A DNA stretch of 7,166 nt from Pseudorhodobacter antarcticus (GCA_945897655.1 CAMDHB010000176.1:1-7166); one strand, 5' to 3'. Shown: positions 1 through 6,238, counted from the first letter of the stretch. The notes: a model not told the origin generated them from the sequence alone. Numbers and translations are program-made.

Positions 1-1230
1 TACATGGGCTGGGGCCTGACCGACGACCGCGCCCCCCTGCCCCGCCGCAACCGCACCCTGACCCGCACCCAGCTTTTCGCCGCCGCGATGATCCTCGCCC
101 CCACCTGGTTTGACCCCTGCCGCGACCGTCTTTGCGCGTTTGAAGAGGCCGTCGACCAACTGGAGGCCGAGGTTCGCGCCTTCCGTCAGGACCGCGACGG
201 CCATGTCGCCACCGGAATGCGCCTGTGGAAACGCCACCGCCTGCAGCAGTTTTTCGGCCAAACCAAACCCCTGATCTTTACCAGCAATCCCGACCGCGCC
301 GCCGCCCGCGCCGCCGCCTCAGGCCGCTCCCTCATCACCTGGGCCAGCACAGCACCCACCAACAGCACCGCCCTGCGGGTCGAGGATGGCTTCCTGCGCT
401 CGCGTGGCCTTGGCGCGGACCTGGTCCCGCCCCTCAGCCTCGTCACCGATGATCTGGGCATCTACTTTGATCCGTCCCGCGAAAGCCGCCTTGAACGCTT
501 GATCCAGACCCCGCTTCCCCCCGGCGCCGCAGATCGCGCCAACGACCTGATCGCCCGCCTGATTGCCCTGCGCGTCAGCAAATACAACCTTTCTGGCGCC
601 ACTCCCGACCTGCCCCGCGGTCACCGCATCCTGATCCCCGGCCAGGTCGAGGATGACGCCTCAATCCGCCTGGGCTCTCCACTAACCCAAACCAACCTCG
701 CCCTGCTCCAGGCCGCCCATCAGGCCAACCCCAACGCCGTCCTTGTTTTCAAACCCCATCCCGATGTGGAGGCTGGCTTGCGCCCCGGCGCCCTGCCCGA
801 AACCGCCCTGCCCAACCTGATCATTGCCCACCATGCCGACCCGCTCACCCTGATTGACGCCTGCGACGAGGTCTGGACCATGACCTCGCTTCTGGGGTTC
901 GAGGCACTTCTCAGGGGCAAGAAAGTCACCACCCTCGGCGCCCCTTTCTATGCCGGTTGGGGCCTGACGACCGACCTTGGCCCCATCCCCGACCGCCGCA
1001 AACGCGCGCCCGATGGGCACCCCTTGCCACGCCCGACGCTGGCCCATCTGGCCCACGCCGCCCTGATCGCCTATCCGCGCTATTTCGACCCCGTCACCCG
1101 CCGCCCCTGCCCACCAGAAGTCGCCATCGACCGCCTCGCCTCGGGTCAGATCCCGCGCCCCGGCCTGCCCCTCCGCCTCCTCGCCAAACTCCAGGGCACC
1201 TTCGCCAGTTACGCAATCCTCTGGCGCTAA
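1..1230 (+). CDS. kpsC: KpsC-like capsule polysaccharide Kdo transferase (5' end outside window)
   Basis: This is the C-terminal part (about 409 residues) of a capsule biosynthesis glycosyltransferase of the KpsC type. KpsC enzymes carry two related modules and build the poly-Kdo linker on a lipid at the inner face of the cytoplasmic membrane before capsule export. Numbering from the ATG at 4, residues 1-60 are the tail of the first module. The second module follows, with EDGFLRSRGLG (127-137), KPHP (250-253), a TSLLGFEALLRGKKV block (about 293-307) and YAGWGLT (316-322). The window opens with YMGWGLTDD, the same block as YAGWGLTTD 948 bases later, so the ATG at 4 is internal and the real start lies upstream. 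Full KpsC proteins have roughly 670 residues, so about 260 are missing. The gene ends at TAA 1228-1230. Family assignment is strong from motifs; the exact linkage made is not readable here. Confidence 0.88.
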   Translation, partial: YMGWGLTDDRAPLPRRNRTLTRTQLFAAAMILAPTWFDPCRDRLCAFEEAVDQLEAEVRAFRQDRDGHVATGMRLWKRHRLQQFFGQTKPLIFTSNPDRAAARAAASGRSLITWASTAPTNSTALRVEDGFLRSRGLGADLVPPLSLVTDDLGIYFDPSRESRLERLIQTPLPPGAADRANDLIARLIALRVSKYNLSGATPDLPRGHRILIPGQVEDDASIRLGSPLTQTNLALLQAAHQANPNAVLVFKPHPDVEAGLRPGALPETALPNLIIAHHADPLTLIDACDEVWTMTSLLGFEALLRGKKVTTLGAPFYAGWGLTTDLGPIPDRRKRAPDGHPLPRPTLAHLAHAALIAYPRYFDPVTRRPCPPEVAIDRLASGQIPRPGLPLRLLAKLQGTFASYAILWR

Positions 1231-1263
1231 CTTCATTTCGGCAAAAATACTCCACCGGGGAAG

Positions 1264-1290
1264 ACTCATTGGTTCCATGAACCAATGAGT
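1264..1290. terminator. Perfect 12-bp hairpin between convergent genes, probable transcription terminator
   Basis: The arm ACTCATTGGTTC (1264-1275) and its exact reverse complement GAACCAATGAGT (1279-1290) enclose a three-base loop, CAT. It lies 33 bases after the kpsC-like stop and 43 bases beyond the stop of the minus-strand regulator, the right place for a terminator serving both genes. No T-run directly follows the stem on either strand. On the minus strand a run of five T (complement of 1242-1246) lies about 18 bases beyond the stem. It is therefore not a textbook intrinsic terminator, and could instead stabilise RNA 3' ends or belong to a repeat element. Confidence 0.5.
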
Positions 1291-1292
1291 CG

Positions 1293-1311
1293 CGGGGGTG
1301 TGAAACCCCCG
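1293..1311. other. Second GC-rich hairpin adjacent to the first
   Basis: CGGGGGT (1293-1299) pairs with ACCCCCG (1305-1311) around the five-base loop GTGAA. It starts only two bases after the 12-bp hairpin. The two stems together with the upstream GGCAAAAATACTCC form a compact structured unit filling most of the 103-base gap between convergent genes. It may assist termination of the plus-strand transcript or be part of a repeated intergenic element. There is no T-run after it. Confidence 0.45.
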
Positions 1312-1333
1312 GCGCTGGCCCCACGCGAAAGCG

Positions 1334-1831
1334 TCAATAGATATAGCGGATCTGCTCCGTCCAAAACCGCTCCATCCTCTTGAGTGAGGAATTGATCGTC
1401 TCCATCACCTCGGCGTCAATCACCCCGCGCTTGCCCAGAACCTCGGCATGGCGGGCGAACAGGTCCGAAATCAGCCCCCGCACCCGCCGCCCCTTTTCCG
1501 TCAACCTTACCCGCACCGACCGGCGATCAATCTCGGACCGCTGGTGGTGCATATACCCCAATTCGACCAGCTTTTTCAGGTTGTAGGAAACATTCGACCC
1601 CTGATAGTAGCCGCGCGATTTCAACTCGCCCGCCGTCACCTCATTCTCACCCACATTGAACAGCAACAGCGCCTGAACCGAGTTGATCTCCAGAATGCCA
1701 AGGCGTTCAAACTCGTCCTTGATCACATCCAGCAGCAACCGGTGCAATCGTTCCAGCATCGACAGATTGTCCAGATAGCCGGCAAGCAAGGCCTTTTGCG
1801 AACCGTCAAGAAGGGGGGCATGCAGCGTCAT
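1334..1831 (-). CDS. MarR-family winged-helix transcriptional regulator, LdtR-like
   Basis: A 165-residue DNA-binding protein of the MarR family. The start is ATG at 1831, preceded by GGAG (complement of 1839-1842) with 7-base spacing; an in-frame TTG at 1888 would add 19 residues but has no such site. An N-terminal helix (about 13-44) for dimerisation is followed by the DNA-binding helices (about 50-92) with recognition segment YQGSNVSYNLKKLVELGY (76-93). The wing carries the typical DRRSVRVRLTEKG (102-114), and a C-terminal helix region (115-160) completes the dimer interface. The recognition helix resembles my recollection of alphaproteobacterial LdtR, which controls an L,D-transpeptidase and stress tolerance in Liberibacter and rhizobia. 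That name is an inference; MarR membership is firm. It is transcribed in the same direction as sdhE, but a 96-base AT-rich gap suggests its own promoter and perhaps autoregulation. Confidence 0.87.
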   Translation of the reverse strand: MTLHAPLLDGSQKALLAGYLDNLSMLERLHRLLLDVIKDEFERLGILEINSVQALLLFNVGENEVTAGELKSRGYYQGSNVSYNLKKLVELGYMHHQRSEIDRRSVRVRLTEKGRRVRGLISDLFARHAEVLGKRGVIDAEVMETINSSLKRMERFWTEQIRYIY

Positions 1832-1927
1832 GGGTGATCTCCGCTTTCCGAATGGGGAATATCGGATCAAAATCAGCACAAAACACAAACATAACGTAAA
1901 CTCAGTTCAGTTTCTTCGCATTTTTTG
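1832..1927 (-). promoter_or_regulatory. AT-rich upstream region of the MarR-family gene
   Basis: This 96-base gap between sdhE and the regulator gene is visibly AT-rich (about 40% GC by eye) beside very GC-rich coding sequence, as expected for a promoter/operator region. On the minus strand it holds GTTTACGTTATGTTTG and the imperfect repeat TTTGTGTTTTGTG. A weak sigma-70-like pair, TTGTGT and GATATT, is spaced 19 bases apart. The tandem ACTGAACTGA lies further upstream. MarR proteins commonly repress themselves, so an operator here is plausible, but I see no perfect palindrome that pins it down. Confidence 0.4.
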
Positions 1928-2194
1928 TCACTTGGCCAGCCTGATCCGGGCAAAAGCTGATATTTCCCCGATCATCGCCGCGAATCGCTCTGGTGCCGCC
2001 ACCGTGCCCATCACCCATAGCACCAGTTCCTGATCATTCTCCTCCAGCACCTCATCATACAGAACCAGCGCCGCTTCACCCAACCCCGCCAGATGCGCGT
2101 CTGCCCAAGGCCCCAGCACCAAGTCCATCTCTTTGGTGCCCCGCCGCCACGACCGCATCCGCAGTCTTTTCAGCCGTGCTTCCTGCGTTTCCAT
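1928..2194 (-). CDS. sdhE: SdhE, FAD assembly factor of succinate dehydrogenase
   Basis: An 88-residue protein of the SdhE/Sdh5 family (formerly DUF339), a small cytoplasmic helical protein that helps attach FAD covalently to the flavoprotein subunit of succinate dehydrogenase, and in some bacteria fumarate reductase. The signature RGTKE (18-22) matches the family's essential RGxxE motif. It is followed by LVLGPW (25-30) and the acidic LEENDQELVLWVMG segment (about 50-63), equivalent to the LLE-D-LFxWLM region of the E. coli protein. Length is normal for the family. Candidate starts are GTG 2200, ATG 2197 and ATG 2194; GAGG (complement of 2200-2203) is 5 bases from ATG 2194 but only 2 from ATG 2197, so 2194 is preferred. 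It is divergent from the aminotransferase gene and lies upstream of the MarR regulator. No SDH structural genes are in view. Confidence 0.9.
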   Translation of the reverse strand: METQEARLKRLRMRSWRRGTKEMDLVLGPWADAHLAGLGEAALVLYDEVLEENDQELVLWVMGTVAAPERFAAMIGEISAFARIRLAK

Positions 2195-2205
2195 CATCAC
2201 CTCGC

Positions 2206-2234
2206 TTGAACCCCTAAGCCGCGCAGCCTAAGAC
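2206..2234 (+). promoter_or_regulatory. Candidate sigma-70-type promoter for the aminotransferase operon
   Basis: TTGAAC (2206-2211) and TAAGAC (2229-2234) are separated by 17 bases and lie 34 bases upstream of the aminotransferase ATG. The -35 box matches consensus at 4 of 6 positions and the -10 at only 3 of 6, so this is a weak match judged by spacing and place. The region also carries the direct repeat CCTAAG (2213-2218 and 2227-2232). The 74-base gap must hold promoters for both sdhE and the aminotransferase. Confidence 0.28.
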
Positions 2235-2268
2235 ACCACAGACCCGTTATCCATAGCCCGGAGCGTTC

Positions 2269-3471
2269 ATGGCCTTCCTGTCCGACACCCTTGCCCGCGT
2301 CAAACCGTCGCCCACCATCGCCGTCAGCACCAAGGCCGCCGAACTCAAGGCTCAGGGACGCGACGTGATCGGCCTTGGCGCAGGCGAGCCCGACTTTGAC
2401 ACGCCCCAAAACATCAAGGACGCCGCCAAACGCGCGATTGATCAGGGCCGCACCAAATACACCGCCGTCGATGGCATCCCGGAACTGAAAGCCGCGATCT
2501 GTGCCAAGTTCCTGCGCGAAAACGGCCTGACCTACGTCCCCGCCCAGATCACCGTCGGCACCGGCGGCAAGCAGATCCTGTACAACGCCCTGATGGCCAC
2601 CTGTAACCCCGGTGACGAAGTCATCATCCCCGCGCCCTACTGGGTCAGCTATCCTGACATGGTCCTGCTGGCAGGCGGCACCCCCGTGCCCGTGGTCGCC
2701 ACCATCGACACCGATTTCAAACTGACGCCCGCGCAGTTGGAAGCCGCGATCACGCCCAAAACCAAATGGTTCATCTTCAACTCCCCCTCCAACCCCACCG
2801 GGGCGGGCTATACCGAGGCGGAACTGCGCGCCCTCTGCGATGTCCTGATGCGCCACCCGCAGGTCTGGATCATGTCCGACGACATGTACGAACACCTCGT
2901 CTTCGATGATTTCGTCTTCACCACCCCCGCCCAGATCGAACCCGGCCTCTATGACCGCACCCTCACCTGCAACGGCGTCTCCAAATCCTATGCCATGACC
3001 GGCTGGCGCATCGGCTATGCCGGCGGCCCCGCCCATCTGATCAAGGCGATGGGCACGATCCAAAGCCAGTCCACCTCCAACCCCTCCTCTGTCAGCCAAT
3101 ACGCGGCACTGGAAGCGCTCAACGGCCCGCAAGACTTCCTTGCCCCCAACCGCACCCTGTTCCAAGGCCGCCGCGATCTGGTGGTGTCCATGCTCAACCA
3201 GGCCCGTGGCATCACCTGCCCCAAGCCCGAGGGCGCCTTCTACGTCTACCCCGACATTTCGGGCTGCATCGGCAAGACCACCGCAGCAGGCACCCTCATC
3301 ACCAATGACGAGGTTTTCGCCACCGCCCTGCTCGAAGAAACCGGCGTCGCCGTGGTCTTCGGCGCTGCCTTCGGCCTCTCGCCCAACTTCCGCGTCAGCT
3401 ATGCCACCTCCAACTCCGTGCTGGAGGAAGCCTGCCGTCGCATCCAGACCTTCTGTGCCAACCTGACCTGA
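2269..3471 (+). CDS. Aspartate aminotransferase, class I PLP enzyme (aspartate/prephenate type)
   Basis: A 400-residue cytoplasmic PLP-dependent aminotransferase. It interconverts aspartate plus 2-oxoglutarate with oxaloacetate plus glutamate; alphaproteobacterial relatives of this subgroup can also transaminate prephenate towards phenylalanine and tyrosine. The PLP-binding lysine is K239 in NGVSKSYAMTGWRIGY. Other active-site positions visible are N175 in SNPTG, D204 and Y207 in SDDMYEH, and R375 in NFRVSYATS, which binds the substrate carboxylate. The N-terminal VIGLGAGEPDFDTP block is typical of the I-gamma subgroup. The start ATG is preceded by GGAG (2260-2263) at 5 bases. Length and motifs are complete, so the enzyme should be active. 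It is first in a four-gene run, with 15 bases to the next gene. Substrate range beyond aspartate cannot be read from sequence alone. Confidence 0.93.
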   Translation: MAFLSDTLARVKPSPTIAVSTKAAELKAQGRDVIGLGAGEPDFDTPQNIKDAAKRAIDQGRTKYTAVDGIPELKAAICAKFLRENGLTYVPAQITVGTGGKQILYNALMATCNPGDEVIIPAPYWVSYPDMVLLAGGTPVPVVATIDTDFKLTPAQLEAAITPKTKWFIFNSPSNPTGAGYTEAELRALCDVLMRHPQVWIMSDDMYEHLVFDDFVFTTPAQIEPGLYDRTLTCNGVSKSYAMTGWRIGYAGGPAHLIKAMGTIQSQSTSNPSSVSQYAALEALNGPQDFLAPNRTLFQGRRDLVVSMLNQARGITCPKPEGAFYVYPDISGCIGKTTAAGTLITNDEVFATALLEETGVAVVFGAAFGLSPNFRVSYATSNSVLEEACRRIQTFCANLT

Positions 3472-3486
3472 GGGAGCATTGCCCAT

Positions 3487-3858
3487 ATGCCCGGTGACCG
3501 TATAACGGCCAACCTGCCCAGCCGCGACTTCGCGGCGACGGCGGCCTTTTATGCGGCCCTGGGCTTTGCGCCCGCCTACCGCAGCGACGCCTGGATGATC
3601 CTGAACCGCGGCCCGCTGGAGGTGGAGTTCTTCCCCTGGCCCGATCTTGACCCCTACGCCTCCAACGCCAGCGCCTGCGTGCGGGTTGACGATCTGGAAG
3701 GTCTGCTGTCGGCATGGCGCAGCGCGGGCCTGACCGACAACCCCCACGCCATCCCCCGCCTGACTGGCATCACCAAACTGCCCGGCGTGCCGCGCATGTT
3801 CGCGCTGGTCGATGCCGATGGCTCGCTTCTGCGCATCCTTGAAAACGGGGGCACCTGA
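3487..3858 (+). CDS. VOC-superfamily protein, bleomycin-resistance (Ble/BLMT)-like
   Basis: A 123-residue protein of the vicinal-oxygen-chelate (glyoxalase/bleomycin resistance/dioxygenase) superfamily. NLPSRDFAATAAFYAALGF (9-27), AWMILNRGPLEVEFFPWPDLDP (35-56) and ALVDADGSLLRILENG (about 106-121) track closely, as I recall it, the Ble protein of transposon Tn5. That protein is a dimer that sequesters bleomycin-type glycopeptides without modifying them. The histidine usually seen as first metal ligand in VOC enzymes is absent (TANLPSRD), fitting a binding protein rather than a metalloenzyme. AGGGAG (3471-3476) gives a ribosome site 10 bases before ATG. It follows the aminotransferase by 15 bases, and its TGA overlaps the next ATG by one base. 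Whether it binds bleomycin or another ligand is unknown; no transposon sequence surrounds it. Confidence 0.85.
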   Translation: MPGDRITANLPSRDFAATAAFYAALGFAPAYRSDAWMILNRGPLEVEFFPWPDLDPYASNASACVRVDDLEGLLSAWRSAGLTDNPHAIPRLTGITKLPGVPRMFALVDADGSLLRILENGGT

Positions 3859-4265
3859 TGTCCGACCTGCCAGAATACTACTTCCGCATCCGCGAAAACG
3901 GGGCCGTAGTGTTCCGCGTCGACACCGAAAACCGCCAGCGCCGGATCGAGATGCTGGAGCTTGCCACCGTCAACGTCAAGAACGGCAACATCAAACCCCA
4001 CGGCGATGTGACCCTGACCCCCGAAGACCTGGCCACGATCCACACTTGGATCGCCGAACGCACCGCCCTTCTGGCCCGCCGCGACATCGACGATATCCAC
4101 CGCGCGGTCGATTATCTGAACACAACCACCCAATGGGTGCAAACCCGCGCCTCCGATGACCAGCTGGATCAGGTCACCGACGCCCTGCTTCTGGCCATGC
4201 ACGATCTGCGCTCTGTCCTTGTCCGCCGCAAGGCCGACCGTCTGGCCAAGGACGGCACTCCTTGA
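3858..4265 (+). CDS. Conserved-looking hypothetical protein of unknown function
   Basis: A 135-residue protein I cannot assign to a characterised family, though similar proteins seem familiar from roseobacter genomes. The start is fixed by the TGATG overlap with the preceding gene. The first 50 residues are strand-like (YYFRIRENGAVVFRVDTENR, then LELATVNVKNGNIKPHG). From about residue 53 (LTPEDLATIHTWIAERTAL) to the end it is predicted helical by composition, with charged, regularly spaced leucines, for example DALLLAMHDLRSVLVRRKAD. There is no signal peptide, membrane segment or cysteine, so a soluble cytoplasmic protein is likely, perhaps with a coiled or bundled C-terminal half. Reading-frame coherence, codon use like its neighbours and tight packing in the operon make it a real gene. 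Confidence 0.83.
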   Translation: MSDLPEYYFRIRENGAVVFRVDTENRQRRIEMLELATVNVKNGNIKPHGDVTLTPEDLATIHTWIAERTALLARRDIDDIHRAVDYLNTTTQWVQTRASDDQLDQVTDALLLAMHDLRSVLVRRKADRLAKDGTP

Positions 4266-4269
4266 TCCC

Positions 4270-6231
4270 GTGCTGACCCCCCTCACCTACCGCCCCGAGG
4301 TTGACGGCCTGCGCGCCGTAGCCGTGACCGCCGTGATCCTGTACCACGGGCACGTCCTGCCCTTGCCCGGCGGCTTTGCCGGGGTGGATGTGTTCTTCGT
4401 CCTGTCCGGCTTTCTCATCACCGCCATCCTGCTGCGCGAATTGCAACAGGGCCAGTTCTCGATCCTGCGGTTTTACGAACGCCGCCTACGCCGCATCCTG
4501 CCCGCGCTGATCGTCGTGCTGGCCGCGACCACTGCCGTCGCCGTGGCCGTCATGATCCCCTCGCAATTGCTTGCCTATGGCCAAAGCCTTGCGGGCAATG
4601 TCCTTTTCGTCTCGAACTTCGTCTTTGGCGCCAAGTCCGGCTATTTCTCGCCCGCTCTGGAAGAAGCGCCCTTGCTGCATACCTGGAGCCTGTCTGTCGA
4701 AGAACAGTTCTACCTCGCCTTCCCCCCCCTTCTGGCCCTGCTGTACCACCGCCTGCCCCGCCTGACCGGGCTGGTCTTGGCGCTCCTCGCGCTCGCCAGC
4801 CTTGGCTTGGCAGAATGGGGCTGGCGCAACGAACCTGACATCAACTTCTTCTTCACCTTTTCCCGCGCGTGGGAGTTGCTGGCAGGCACCGGCGCCGCAC
4901 TCCTCCTCCACCACGGCCGCATTGCGCCCCGGGCCAGCCTTGCGGCACTGGGGCTAGGGATGATCCTCTATGCCCTGCTCTTTCACAGCGATGCGACGCC
5001 CTATCCATCCGTGGCCACCCTGCTGCCCGTGGGGGGCACCGCGCTGATCCTGCTCTTCGGCACCGCAGACCGGGGGGTGGGTCGCGTGCTGGCCCTGCGC
5101 CCCTTTGTGGCGGTGGGGCTCGTGTCCTATTCCGCCTATCTTTGGCACCAACCCCTGTTCGCCTTCGCCCGGATCACCCAGACCGATGCCCCTTCGACCA
5201 CGCTTATGGCCGGGTTAACCCTGCTGACCTTTGCACTTGCCGCCCTGACATGGCGCTTTGTCGAACAACCCTTCCGCCGCCCCACCCTGCGTTGGTTGCC
5301 CCGGGCCAAGCCGCTCTTCGGGGCCGCAGCGGGCGGCATGGCGGCCCTTGCCACCCTGTCCGCGCTGCTGATCTGGACCCAAGGCAACGATGCCCTTTGG
5401 CGCGCCCGCCACCCCGATCAGGCCGCCATGCTGGACCTGATCCTGCAAGCCGGGCAAAACAACGGCCCCCCTGCCGCCACAACGGACTGCCGTTTCAACC
5501 TGACGCGACTGGACGACAAGTCACTGACCCGGATCGACACCTGCGCCGCAAGCTACGGCCCCGCCGTGGTGGTGCTGGGCGACAGCCATGCCATCGACGT
5601 TTATTCCGCCCTCTCGCGCCTGTCGCACGCCCCCTTCCTGATGGGCCTGACCGGCGGCGGCTGCCGCCCCGCCGATGCCGCGCCGACCTGCGCCTATGAC
5701 AGCTTTGCCACCCTTGTCGCCACCAAACCGGACCTCTTTTCGCACATCCTCTTTGTCCAGTCCGGCGACTATCTATTGCTTGGAACCGATGGCCGCGCCG
5801 GATCACGTCAGCTTTTCACCCGCATCGCCGCCGCTGACCTGGTGCCACCCTTTGCCGCCGATCCCGCCGCCGTCGCTGCGCTGCTGACCTATCTGGACAG
5901 GCTCGCCGCCCATGTCCCGACCACCCTGCTTGCCCCCCGGGTTGAGCCGCACGTCTCCCCCGCCCGCGTCCTGCGCGCCGGATGCTCTACGACCTATGCG
6001 CTGCGCCCCGGTCAGGCGCAGGTCTATCAGGCGCTGGGCCAAACCCTTGCCACGGCCAGCGCAGGCACCCGCGTCGCCTACATCGGCCTTGACGCCCAAC
6101 CCTTTGACATGTCGTCCGATTTCATGACCTGCGACACCCTCTACTGGTCCGATGGCGATCATTGGAGCGCCTCTGGCGAAGCCCGTTTCGGCGCCCGCCT
6201 GCTGCCCGCTCTGCCGCCCAGGTTTCAGTAG
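4270..6231 (+). CDS. Acyltransferase-3 membrane protein with C-terminal SGNH domain (polysaccharide O-acyltransferase)
   Basis: A 653-residue AT3-SGNH fusion like OafB-type enzymes, which move acyl (usually acetyl) groups across the inner membrane onto surface sugars. The AT3 domain has the family R-X10-H motif (R15, H26), GGFAGVDVFFVLSGFLIT, RFYERRLRRILPA (67-79) and LLHTWSLSVEEQFY (135-148), with about ten hydrophobic segments. A further membrane segment lies near 350-370. The periplasmic SGNH part has GDSH (nucleophile S439) and DGDHWSASG with D628 and H631. All six cysteines (407, 425, 465, 474, 572, 621) lie in it. GTG 4270 is chosen because it directly precedes the family's YRPEVDGLRA start and falls 4 bases after the previous stop; ATG 4156 would overlap that gene by 110 bases. 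No good ribosome site is close, suggesting coupled translation. The substrate (capsule, LPS or other glycan) is unknown. Confidence 0.9.
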   Translation: MLTPLTYRPEVDGLRAVAVTAVILYHGHVLPLPGGFAGVDVFFVLSGFLITAILLRELQQGQFSILRFYERRLRRILPALIVVLAATTAVAVAVMIPSQLLAYGQSLAGNVLFVSNFVFGAKSGYFSPALEEAPLLHTWSLSVEEQFYLAFPPLLALLYHRLPRLTGLVLALLALASLGLAEWGWRNEPDINFFFTFSRAWELLAGTGAALLLHHGRIAPRASLAALGLGMILYALLFHSDATPYPSVATLLPVGGTALILLFGTADRGVGRVLALRPFVAVGLVSYSAYLWHQPLFAFARITQTDAPSTTLMAGLTLLTFALAALTWRFVEQPFRRPTLRWLPRAKPLFGAAAGGMAALATLSALLIWTQGNDALWRARHPDQAAMLDLILQAGQNNGPPAATTDCRFNLTRLDDKSLTRIDTCAASYGPAVVVLGDSHAIDVYSALSRLSHAPFLMGLTGGGCRPADAAPTCAYDSFATLVATKPDLFSHILFVQSGDYLLLGTDGRAGSRQLFTRIAAADLVPPFAADPAAVAALLTYLDRLAAHVPTTLLAPRVEPHVSPARVLRAGCSTTYALRPGQAQVYQALGQTLATASAGTRVAYIGLDAQPFDMSSDFMTCDTLYWSDGDHWSASGEARFGARLLPALPPRFQ

Positions 6232-6238
6232 TCGGCCG

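Noticed and set aside
4..1230. ATG at 4 as the true start of the capsule transferase
   Set aside because: It falls inside the conserved YxGWGL block of the first module, and the preceding codon, TAC, also fits the motif; the gene must begin upstream.
1231..1333. A small RNA gene or tRNA in the hairpin-rich gap
   Set aside because: No cloverleaf or T-loop signature is present, and there is no promoter-like pair ahead of the stems; 3'-end structure or a repeat is the simpler reading.
1832..1888. TTG at 1888 as the start of the MarR-family gene
   Set aside because: The extra 19 residues come from the AT-rich promoter-like gap; ATG 1831 has a well-spaced GGAG.
3015..3466. Short frames of 69 and 108 residues within the aminotransferase gene
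   Set aside because: They overlap the PLP enzyme coding sequence, show skewed composition (Pro/Ser/Arg) and have no family signature.
2197..3747. A 516-residue open frame antisense to the aminotransferase and Ble-like genes
   Set aside because: It is glycine-rich and low in complexity, lacks any recognisable domain, and lies opposite a complete enzyme with all catalytic residues. Long antisense frames are expected where third codon positions are mostly G or C.
4156..4269. ATG at 4156 as the acyltransferase start
   Set aside because: It would overlap the previous gene by 110 bases and add a tryptophan/cysteine-rich leader that is only that gene's sequence in another frame.
4869..5699. A 276-residue plus-strand frame inside the acyltransferase gene
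   Set aside because: It is rich in proline and arginine with no hydrophobic or catalytic pattern, while the other frame shows AT3 and SGNH motifs throughout.
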